This document shows positions 14,683-21,025 of a DNA stretch of 21,025 nt, piece after piece. Numbering within the stretch: the stretch's first letter is position 1; each line of letters opens with the position of its first letter. This stretch comes from DYGX01 sp035325905 (GTDB taxonomy: Bacteria; Chloroflexota; Anaerolineae; Aggregatilineales; Aggregatilineaceae). The stretch lies in the NCBI GenBank assembly GCA_035325905.1, contig DAOKYY010000069.1:1-21025 (forward strand), in the 5' to 3' direction. The notes beneath the pieces were generated by a model. That model ran no database searches. It worked only from the letters and a program-made list of their open reading frames with translations, and was not told where the DNA came from. The position numbers and the translations under genes were made by a program.

Positions 14683-16536
14683 TTACTGAGCCTCGACCGG
14701 GGCGAAGTTAAAGTAGTCCTCGACGTTCTCGGGGGTAATGAGGATGCAGTCGATGGAGACTTTTTCTTCGGCGGGCAGTTCACCGGTGGTGATGTAGGTG
14801 TGAGCCTGCTCGACGGCCAGGGGGCCGAACTGGGCGACGGGTTGGAGGACGGTAGCGGCGATGGTGCCTTCCTTGATGGCGTCCATCACGTCCTGGGAGC
14901 CGTCGAAGCCGACGACGACGACCTCAGTCATGCCAGCAGCCTGAAGGGCTGCCATCGCGCCCATCGCCATGGTGTCGTTGCCGGAGATGACGCCCTTGAT
15001 GTCAGGATGGGCCTGGATGATGGTCTCCATCACGTCGAAGGCTTCGGTCTGGGACCAGTTGGCCGACTGCTGGGCGACCAGTTCGAGGTCGGGGTACTCG
15101 TCGAGCACGTCGTGGTAGCCCTGCGAGCGGACATGGGCGTTGGTGTCGGACTCGCGACCGAGCAGCTCGACGTACTGGCCCTCTTCGCCGACCAGCCGGA
15201 CGAACTCTTCCGCGCCGAGGACGGCGCCCTGGTAGTTGTTGGAGATGATCTGCGAGGCGGCCAGGCCGGTCTCGTTGATCTCACGGTCGATCAGGAAGGT
15301 GGGGATGCCCGCGTCTTTGGCCTTGCGCACCGCCGCGATGGAGGCGTCCGCCCCGGCGTTGTCGAGGATGATCGCCTTGGCGCCGAGCGCGATGGCCTGG
15401 TCGACATGCTGGTCTTGCAGGTTCGGGTCGTCGTCGTGGACCAGCACCAGCGTCTCGTAGCCGAGCGCCTTCGCCGCCGCGTCCGCTGAGTCCGCCTCCG
15501 CCTTGAAGAACGGATTGTCGTGCGACGGCGTGATGATCACGATCAGGCCCTCGCCCGCGACCTGTTCCTCTTCAGGAACCGGGGCGAAGTTAAAGTAGTC
15601 CTCGACGTTCTCGGGGGTAATGAGGATGCAGTCGATGGAGACTTTTTCTTCGGCGGGCAGTTCACCGGTGGTGATGTAGGTGTGAGCCTGCTCGACGGCC
15701 AGGGGGCCGAACTGGGCGACGGGTTGGAGGACGGTAGCGGCGATGGTGCCTTCCTTGATGGCGTCCATCACGTCCTGGGAGCCGTCGAAGCCGACGACGA
15801 CGACCTCAGTCATGCCAGCAGCCTGAAGGGCTGCCATCGCGCCCATCGCCATGGTGTCGTTGCCGGAGATGACGCCCTTGATGTCAGGATGGGCCTGGAT
15901 GATGGTCTCCATCACGTCGAAGGCTTCGGTCTGGGACCAGTTGGCCGACTGCTGGGCGACCAGTTCGAGGTCGGGGTACTCGTCGAGCACGTCGTGGTAG
16001 CCCTGCGAGCGGACATGGGCGTTGGTGTCGGACTCGCGACCGAGCAGCTCGACGTACTGGCCCTCTTCGCCGACCAGCCGGACGAACTCTTCCGCGCCGA
16101 GGACGGCGCCCTGGTAGTTGTTGGAGATGATCTGCGAGGCGGCCAGGCCGGTCTCGTTGATCTCACGGTCGATCAGGAAGGTGGGGATGCCCGCGTCTTT
16201 GGCCTTGCGCACCGCCGCGATGGAGGCGTCCGCCCCGGCGTTGTCGAGGATGATCGCCTTGGCGCCGAGCGCGATGGCCTGGTCGACATGCTGGTCTTGC
16301 AGGTTCGGGTCGTCGTCGTGGACCAGCACCAGCGTCTCGTAGCCGAGCGCCTTCGCCGCCGCGTCCGCTGAGTCCGCCTCCGCCTTGAAGAACGGATTGT
16401 CGTGCGACGGCGTGATGATCACGATCAGCCCTGGGCTGTCCTGCGCCAGAGTTGGCGCGCTGACGTTGAAGCCCGCGAGCGCCGTCGCCAGGACGAGCAG
16501 CGTCACAATGAGCTTGGACCAATTTTTGTGGAACAT
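14683..16536 (-). CDS. Double-headed RbsB-type sugar-binding protein (two identical binding domains in one chain)
   Basis: The ATG at 16536 has GAGGGAG directly upstream; an upstream extension of 11 codons is less likely. The 617-residue product has a Sec signal peptide (1-31, cleavage after TLA before QDSPG, no lipobox cysteine), a first Peripla_BP_4 domain (36-320), a 9-residue linker PEEEQVAGE (321-329), and a second domain (330-614) with the same amino acid sequence, then EAQ. Each half has the ribose-binding-protein pattern: TPSHDNPFF, LVHDDDPNLQDQ, ILDNAGADAS, FLIDREINETG, ISGNDTMAMGA and VVVGFDGSQDV. It should bind a monosaccharide outside the membrane and deliver it to the permease encoded downstream in reading order before it. 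Normal family members have a single domain of about 300 residues, so this is either a genuine fusion or an assembly artefact. Confidence 0.85.
   Translation of the reverse strand: MFHKNWSKLIVTLLVLATALAGFNVSAPTLAQDSPGLIVIITPSHDNPFFKAEADSADAAAKALGYETLVLVHDDDPNLQDQHVDQAIALGAKAIILDNAGADASIAAVRKAKDAGIPTFLIDREINETGLAASQIISNNYQGAVLGAEEFVRLVGEEGQYVELLGRESDTNAHVRSQGYHDVLDEYPDLELVAQQSANWSQTEAFDVMETIIQAHPDIKGVISGNDTMAMGAMAALQAAGMTEVVVVGFDGSQDVMDAIKEGTIAATVLQPVAQFGPLAVEQAHTYITTGELPAEEKVSIDCILITPENVEDYFNFAPVPEEEQVAGEGLIVIITPSHDNPFFKAEADSADAAAKALGYETLVLVHDDDPNLQDQHVDQAIALGAKAIILDNAGADASIAAVRKAKDAGIPTFLIDREINETGLAASQIISNNYQGAVLGAEEFVRLVGEEGQYVELLGRESDTNAHVRSQGYHDVLDEYPDLELVAQQSANWSQTEAFDVMETIIQAHPDIKGVISGNDTMAMGAMAALQAAGMTEVVVVGFDGSQDVMDAIKEGTIAATVLQPVAQFGPLAVEQAHTYITTGELPAEEKVSIDCILITPENVEDYFNFAPVEAQ
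14696..15546 (-). repeat. 851-bp direct repeat, copy encoding the second binding domain
   Basis: As far as I can read, it is base-for-base identical to 15578-16428, at an offset of 882 bases (294 codons). Identity ends at synonymous third-position differences in the codons for the bordering Val and Gly. Confidence 0.93.
15578..16428 (-). repeat. 851-bp direct repeat, copy encoding the first binding domain
   Basis: Partner of 14696-15546. The 31 bases between the two copies (15547-15577) encode the linker and match neither outer flank. Confidence 0.93.
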
Positions 16537-16607
16537 AATCTCCCTCTCTACTGCCAGCAAGACTTTCAATCGGATAAAGAGCGTGTTACCGGTGATCCGT
16601 TGCGTCG

Positions 16608-16643
16608 ATCTGCACCTTTGTCTATACCTCTGTCTGCACCTCT
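16608..16643 (-). repeat. Three 12-bp direct repeats upstream of the binding-protein gene
   Basis: On the minus strand three back-to-back units read AGAGGTGCAGAC, AGAGGTATAGAC and AAAGGTGCAGAT. They lie between the permease stop and the binding-protein start. A fourth partial unit (GGAGGTGCTGAG) lies just upstream of them. They could be repeated regulator sites or a translation/mRNA-stability element; each contains a purine-rich AGGTG core that resembles a ribosome site. Confidence 0.6.
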
Positions 16644-16679
16644 GATAGACTCAGCACCTCCTTCTCATATGCAGTGGCG

Positions 16680-17747
16680 TCACGCCGCGCTCCGCTCTTG
16701 AATACGCTGTTGGACCTGGTCGATGATCACGGCCAGCACGATCACGCCGCCGGTGATGATCATCTGCCAGAAGGAGCTGACCCCTTCAATGACCATCCCG
16801 TTGCGCAGCACGCCGACGACGAACGCGCCGACGATGGTGCCCAGAATGGTCCCGCGCCCGCCGGCCAGCGAGGTGCCGCCGAGCACGACCGCCGCAATCG
16901 CGTTCAGCTCGAAGCCGTCGCCGGTGGCCGGGTGCGAGGCGACTAACTGGGACGAGATGATCAGCCCGACGACCGCCGCGCAAAAACCGGAGATGACGTA
17001 GGTGAGCATCGTCACGGTCTTCACACGCACGCCGGAAAGCTGCGCGGCGCGCTCGTTGCCGCCGATGGCGTACACCTGACGCCCGAACGGCGTCTTGCGC
17101 GTGATGAAGATCGCGAGCAGCGCCAGGCCGATCATGATCCAGATCGAGTACGGCAGGCCAAGCAGCGTCCCGCGCCCAAGCTCCGGGAAGCCGGTGTTGC
17201 CCAGCTCCGGCTTGCCGATCAGGTTGGGGAAGGTCGCGCCGTTGTTGGACAGCAGCGCCAGCCCGCGCGCTATGTAGAGCGTGCCGAGCGTGGCGATGAA
17301 CGGCGCGACGCGGAAGCGCGTCACCAGGATGCCGTTCAGCAGCCCGACCAGCATCCCGACGCCGATCGCGATCAGCGCGATGATCCACACGTTGAAATAG
17401 ACCACGCGGTTCAACGGGGTCAGGATCAGCCCTTCGTGGATCAGCATTCCCGTTACCATCCCGGTCAGGCCAACAATCGAGCCGACCGAGAGGTCGATCC
17501 CGCCGGTCAGGATCACGAAGGTCATGCCGATGCCGAGCACGGCGTTGATGGCGACCTGCTTGGCGAGGATGACCTGGTTGTTTTGCGTCACGAATGCGTC
17601 GGAGATCAGCGCAAAGAACGCGTACAACAGGATCAGCGCGATGAAGGCGCGAAGTTGCAGCAGCAGGCCGCGTATGGTGAGGCGTCCTTTGGCAAGCTGG
17701 CCGAGCGGGCTGCCCTCTACGGTTGATTGCACGTTAACCTCCGCCAT
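16680..17747 (-). CDS. Sugar ABC transporter permease, RbsC family
   Basis: The 355-residue protein is a polytopic inner-membrane permease of the ribose/xylose/AI-2 type. Signature segments are GIGMTFVILTGGIDLSVGSIVG (the conserved GGIDLSVG turn), a second TM cluster, and AIAAVVLGGTSLAGGRGTILGT near the C-terminus, which contacts the ATPase. About 8-10 hydrophobic segments are visible. I chose the ATG at 17747 (AGGA just upstream) over an in-frame TTG at 17783; it overlaps the ATPase gene end by 14 bases, so the two are translationally coupled. It should work as a homodimer with the ATPase encoded before it and the binding protein encoded after it. Confidence 0.92.
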   Translation of the reverse strand: MAEVNVQSTVEGSPLGQLAKGRLTIRGLLLQLRAFIALILLYAFFALISDAFVTQNNQVILAKQVAINAVLGIGMTFVILTGGIDLSVGSIVGLTGMVTGMLIHEGLILTPLNRVVYFNVWIIALIAIGVGMLVGLLNGILVTRFRVAPFIATLGTLYIARGLALLSNNGATFPNLIGKPELGNTGFPELGRGTLLGLPYSIWIMIGLALLAIFITRKTPFGRQVYAIGGNERAAQLSGVRVKTVTMLTYVISGFCAAVVGLIISSQLVASHPATGDGFELNAIAAVVLGGTSLAGGRGTILGTIVGAFVVGVLRNGMVIEGVSSFWQMIITGGVIVLAVIIDQVQQRIQERSAA

Positions 17748-19314
17748 TTCCTGACCCGTCCTTTCTGACCAGCTCGTGCCCAATTGCCGAAGCCTCGACC
17801 AGCGCCTGCTGCGTCGCCTCGGCGCGGCTCAGCTCGCGCGTGATCACACCCTTCGACATCACCAGGATGCGATCGGCCATCGCCATGATTTCTTTCAACT
17901 CGGTTGAAACGAAGATGATGCCCAGCCCCTGCGCGGCCAGCTTGCGCATGATATCAAAAATCTCTTCCTTCGCGCCGACGTCGATGCCGCGCGTTGGCTC
18001 GTCCATCAGCAAGACCTGCGGCGAGGTCAGCAGCGTCTTGGCGACGACGACTTTCTGCTGGTTGCCGCCGCTGAGCGACGAGATCAGATTCTGAACGTTG
18101 CTGACCTTGATCGTCAGATCGCGCACCAGGCGGTTGACCGCGGCCTCTTCTTTCACGCGGGAAAGGTACAGCCCGCGTAGATAATTGCGCAGGCTCGCCA
18201 GTAGCATGTTGTCGGCAACGGACAGCTCCGGGACTAACCCCTCGCGCTGGCGATCCTCCGGAATCAGCATGATGCCCTGCTTGATGCGCTTGTCGATTGA
18301 GCCTTCGACCTTCTTGTTCCCCAGCCAGATATCCCCGCGCGCCGTCGGGTGCAGACCCATCAGGCACTCGAACAACTCCGTCCGGCCCGCGCCCATCAGC
18401 CCGTAAATGCCGAGCACCTCACCGGCGCGCAGCGAAAACGAGACGTGGTCGAGCAGAAAGCCCCCGCCGTGCTTGGGCAGGGTCATATTTTCGACGCGCA
18501 GCAGCTCGCGCTCGGCGGCGTGCTGCGGCGGCCGGTAGGACGCCGCCGTGTCGCGCCCGACCATCCGCTCGATGATCCAGGGCAGATCGACCTCGGCCAT
18601 CGGCGCCTCGGCGATCTTGCGCCCATCGCGCAGCACGGTGATATAGTCCCCGATCTGCATCAGCTCTTCGAGCTTGTGCGAGATGTAAATAATCGAGACA
18701 CCCGACGCGGCTAGCTCGTGGATGACGCGGAACAGGACCTCGACCTCCGCCGTGCTGAGCGCCGAGGTCGGCTCGTCCATGATCAGAATCTTGACTTCGA
18801 GCGCCAGCGCCTTAGCGATCTCCACAATTTGCTGCTGGCCGATGCGCAAATACTGCACCAGCGTCTTGGGGTCGATCGGCTGCTCCAGCCGGGCCAGTAG
18901 GGCGCGCGTGCGCTCCTCCTGCTCGCGGTGCTGGATAACCGCGCCGCCCGCCGTCAGCTCGTGCGCCATGAAGATATTTTCGGCGACGCTAAGGTTCGGG
19001 AACAGATTGAGTTCCTGATAGATAATCCCGATCCCAAGCTCCTCGGCCTCGCGCGGGGATTTCGGGTGGATCGGCTGGCCTTCAAGCGTCAGATGGCCCT
19101 CGGTCGGCTGCTGGACGCCGGCCAGGATCTTCATCAACGTCGATTTGCCGGCGCCGTTCTCGCCGACCAGGACGTTGACCTTGCCCCGGTAGACGTTGAA
19201 GTCAACCTTGTCCAGCGCGACGGTGCCTGGATAGACCTTCGTCACCTGCTCGGCGCGCAGAATCACGTCGTCGAACGTTCTGACCTGCTCAGGGGCGGCT
19301 GCGGGCGCGCTCAT
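17734..19314 (-). CDS. Sugar ABC transporter ATP-binding protein, RbsA family (two ABC domains)
   Basis: The 526-residue protein contains two fused nucleotide-binding domains, as in RbsA/MglA/XylG. Domain 1 has Walker A GENGAGKST (51-59), a degenerate signature (LRIGQQQ) and Walker B ILIMDEPTSAL. Domain 2 has a degenerate Walker A GLMGAGRTE, a full signature LSGGNQQK and VLLMDEPTRGIDVG. This asymmetry is normal for the family, in which one composite site hydrolyses ATP. It powers import through the RbsC-type permease. The ATG at 19314 overlaps the DUF2291 stop as ATGA. Confidence 0.95.
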   Translation of the reverse strand: MSAPAAAPEQVRTFDDVILRAEQVTKVYPGTVALDKVDFNVYRGKVNVLVGENGAGKSTLMKILAGVQQPTEGHLTLEGQPIHPKSPREAEELGIGIIYQELNLFPNLSVAENIFMAHELTAGGAVIQHREQEERTRALLARLEQPIDPKTLVQYLRIGQQQIVEIAKALALEVKILIMDEPTSALSTAEVEVLFRVIHELAASGVSIIYISHKLEELMQIGDYITVLRDGRKIAEAPMAEVDLPWIIERMVGRDTAASYRPPQHAAERELLRVENMTLPKHGGGFLLDHVSFSLRAGEVLGIYGLMGAGRTELFECLMGLHPTARGDIWLGNKKVEGSIDKRIKQGIMLIPEDRQREGLVPELSVADNMLLASLRNYLRGLYLSRVKEEAAVNRLVRDLTIKVSNVQNLISSLSGGNQQKVVVAKTLLTSPQVLLMDEPTRGIDVGAKEEIFDIMRKLAAQGLGIIFVSTELKEIMAMADRILVMSKGVITRELSRAEATQQALVEASAIGHELVRKDGSGNGGG

Positions 19315-20006
19315 GCTTCTACCACCGTCAGCCGCACCGGGACGATCGTGATCGCGCCCGCGCCGTCGAGCGAGAAAGCGCCCACGAACTGGACCGTTTT
19401 CCCTTCGATCTGCGCGGGGTCCATCTCGCGGATCGCTTCGACATCGTCCAGGCCCAGCGCCTCGGCGATCATGGCGGTGATGCGGTCGCCCATCGCGGTC
19501 GCGACATCGGCGAATTCTTGCTGGTTGGTGAACGCGCCGTACTCGATAAACCCGACGGCGTCACGCACCGCGCTGCGCTGCGAGACCTTGATCAGCGGGC
19601 CGATCACCATGCTGGCGTCCACGGTGCCATCCGGCGGCGCGAGGTCCAGCGTGATGATGCCCGACCGCGAGGTGGTGTCCAGCGCGACCACTTGCGCCTC
19701 GCCGCGCACCATGAAGCTGTACGGGCCGGTGCCGGAGCGGTGCCCATATTGCTCGATCGCAGCGGCTTCGTCCTGCGCGATGGCCGCGAGCAAAACGGGC
19801 AGGTCCTGGGCCTGCTCGTCGTAGGTTGGCAGCACCTTGCTTTCCCAGATTTCGGCGACAAAGGCCTCGCCGGTGAAGCCCTGCTTGGCTTCTTCGTCTT
19901 CATGGAGTGTGCGCACCGTCGCCAGCACGCAGCCTGACAGGCTCGCCGCCAGAAGCCCCAACAGCGTTGCCCGTACAGTAAGCGAAACGATGTTTCTGGG
20001 CCGCAT
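19311..20006 (-). CDS. DUF2291 family lipoprotein of a sugar ABC transporter operon
   Basis: The 231-residue protein has a lipoprotein signal peptide: basic start, hydrophobic stretch and lipobox LSGC with Cys26. The rest (QYGHRSGTGPYSF, IITLDLAPPDGTVDASMVIGP, IEYGAFTNQQEFADVA) fits DUF2291, a family of predicted periplasmic lipoproteins that recur beside RbsABC-type sugar transporters. Its role is not established; an accessory to the binding protein is plausible. I chose the ATG at 20006, with AGGAG 8 bases upstream; a TTG at 20012 is only 2 bases from the same site. That ribosome site overlaps the TAG stop of the regulator gene. Confidence 0.87.
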   Translation of the reverse strand: MRPRNIVSLTVRATLLGLLAASLSGCVLATVRTLHEDEEAKQGFTGEAFVAEIWESKVLPTYDEQAQDLPVLLAAIAQDEAAAIEQYGHRSGTGPYSFMVRGEAQVVALDTTSRSGIITLDLAPPDGTVDASMVIGPLIKVSQRSAVRDAVGFIEYGAFTNQQEFADVATAMGDRITAMIAEALGLDDVEAIREMDPAQIEGKTVQFVGAFSLDGAGAITIVPVRLTVVEA

Positions 20007-20017
20007 AAACAATGCTC

Positions 20018-20977
20018 CTACAACAGGAATTCAGCCGTGAAGCGATCGGTAATCAAAACATTGATCCAGCGGCCCATCAGCGCCCCGCGGATGGCGGCGT
20101 GCTTGCGCTGGCCTCCCGCGATCCCGACGGTTCGCTCGACGCGCTGGAGCTTTTCGAGCGGGATGCCGATCACGCGCTCGTCGAGCGGCGTCAGCACCGG
20201 GTGTCCTTCGGCGTCGAAGAAGCGCAGGCAGACATCGCCCACCGCGCCGCCGCGCCGCAGCAACTCTAGCTCGTCTTCCGAGTAGATATTGCCGCTGCTC
20301 GCCAGCAGCTCGGAGGGCTGCACCGAGCCGATGCCGACCAGCGCGAGCGTGATATGATCGAACAGGGCAACCGAGGCGGCGACGTAGGGGTCGTCGAGCA
20401 GGATATCGCGCGCTTCCAGCGAGCCGACGATGCCCGGCGCAGTAAGGAATCTGCCGGTCCCGTTGACCAGCTTCGCCAGGCGATCGGTCAGACGCGAGGC
20501 GTGGACCTCGGCTTCTGGGCGGCCAATCCCGCCGAGAATCTGGACGACGACCGCGCCGCTGGGCCGCGACACCGGGTGCATCGCGTCCACCATCGCCAGC
20601 AGCGTCGCGCTCCACGACGAGATACCGATCACTTCGTCCGGCTTGAGCGTGTTTTCGAGGTAGAAGGCCGCCGCCGCGCCCAGGCCCCGCTGGATGCCCG
20701 CTTCGTCATCCGGCGCCTCGGCGTCGATCACGATCGCCTCGTGCAGCCCGTACCTGAGGCGCACGCCTTCTTCGAGATCGCTATAGACGCCGGCGGGCAT
20801 GCTGACGGTGATCCGCACGACGCCCTCGACCTCCGCGCGCTTGAGGAGGCGGGAGACGGTCGCCTGCGAGAGATCGAGCCGCTGGGCGATCTCGCGCTGG
20901 TTCAGCCCGTGGGAATGATAAAGCTGGGCGACTTTGGCGAGCAGCCGGAGTTCTTCGACGTTTCGGGTGGAAAGCAT
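20018..20977 (-). CDS. SorC-family sugar-responsive transcriptional regulator
   Basis: The 319-residue protein has an N-terminal helix-turn-helix (about 25-48, NQREIAQRLDLSQATVSRLL) and a C-terminal SorC/DeoR sugar-phosphate-binding domain (VVQILGGIGRP, ASRLTDRLAKL, LTAPGIV, GIGSVQPSELLASSGNIYSEDE, GIAGGQRKHAAIRGAL). Family members sense a phosphorylated sugar intermediate and control their own operon. It is the first gene of the operon, and candidate operator half-sites lie 17-45 bases upstream of its ATG. No clear ribosome site precedes the ATG at 20977, and the putative operator leaves little room for a leader, so translation may be nearly leaderless. Confidence 0.92.
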   Translation of the reverse strand: MLSTRNVEELRLLAKVAQLYHSHGLNQREIAQRLDLSQATVSRLLKRAEVEGVVRITVSMPAGVYSDLEEGVRLRYGLHEAIVIDAEAPDDEAGIQRGLGAAAAFYLENTLKPDEVIGISSWSATLLAMVDAMHPVSRPSGAVVVQILGGIGRPEAEVHASRLTDRLAKLVNGTGRFLTAPGIVGSLEARDILLDDPYVAASVALFDHITLALVGIGSVQPSELLASSGNIYSEDELELLRRGGAVGDVCLRFFDAEGHPVLTPLDERVIGIPLEKLQRVERTVGIAGGQRKHAAIRGALMGRWINVLITDRFTAEFLL

Positions 20978-20993
20978 TTCAAAACACGCTCTA

Positions 20994-21021
20994 TGAATAC
21001 ATATTCAGAAAGTGATATTCA
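20994..21021. promoter_or_regulatory. Candidate SorC operator: TGAATA/TATTCA half-sites at the operon head
   Basis: TGAATA (20994-20999) and TATTCA (21002-21007) form a perfect inverted repeat with a 2-base centre, and a third TATTCA half-site follows at 21016-21021, 14 bases on. The first palindrome ends 17 bases from the regulator ATG. The minus-strand TATTCA could double as a -10 element. The window ends just beyond, so the full promoter cannot be read. Confidence 0.6.
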
Positions 21022-21025
21022 TGCA

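Noticed and set aside
14584..16371. Long plus-strand frames with twin identical Gly/Asp/Val-rich products opposite the binding-protein gene
   Set aside because: They are antisense shadows of the duplicated binding domain. Their repeated nature only reflects the duplicated DNA.

Overview
The window is GC-rich (apart from an AT-rich patch near 870-970) and gene-dense, and carries ten complete protein genes on the minus strand, one partial minus-strand gene at the left edge, and three genes on the plus strand. No RNA genes, CRISPR arrays or transposases were seen. Gene content suggests a free-living heterotrophic bacterium, most likely Chloroflexota (Anaerolineae-like): a large GT-C-like membrane protein, a Sec-secreted RbsB-type binding protein, a cNMP-binding histidine kinase paired with a response regulator/flavoprotein fusion, and SorC/DUF2291 sugar operons. 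This taxonomic guess is inference from style and not from a marker gene.

Layout. (1) 1-4721, minus strand: a secreted Calx-beta plus thrombospondin type-3 repeat protein (cut by the window edge), a GH105-type unsaturated glucuronyl/galacturonyl hydrolase, and an 863-residue polytopic GT-C-like membrane protein. (2) 4722-9545, plus strand: an RhlE-type DEAD-box helicase with its own promoter and a clean intrinsic terminator, then a two-gene signalling unit: a response regulator fused to a glutaredoxin-like and a thioredoxin-reductase-like module that has lost its redox cysteines, overlapping by 4 bases a histidine kinase with an N-terminal cyclic-nucleotide-binding domain. (3) 9546-9657: a long imperfect palindrome between convergent genes. 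(4) 9656-20977, minus strand: a nine-gene sugar uptake and catabolism operon, read right to left: SorC regulator, DUF2291 lipoprotein, RbsA-type ATPase, RbsC-type permease, an RbsB-type binding protein that is an exact internal tandem duplication, split transketolase (N then C subunit), a glycerol-kinase-like FGGY kinase, and an L-fucose-isomerase-family isomerase. Most junctions are 1-14 base overlaps or gaps of about 11-110 bases.

How the operon should work (inference): an aldose is imported by the ABC transporter, isomerised to a ketose, phosphorylated at a terminal hydroxyl, and the ketose phosphate is used as a two-carbon donor by the two-subunit transketolase. This is the same logic as the published D-apiose pathway (isomerase, apulose kinase, split apulose-4-phosphate transketolase), but with an isomerase of the FucI fold and a kinase from the GlpK branch with two glycerol-pocket residues changed. 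The true substrate is unknown. The SorC regulator probably binds TGAATA/TATTCA sites just upstream of its own start, at the right edge.

Most interesting items: the candidate pentose/branched-sugar pathway, the double-headed binding protein with nucleotide-identical halves and an unrelated 9-residue linker, the cysteine-less response regulator/TrxR fusion with its kinase, and the strong hairpin pair inside the operon.
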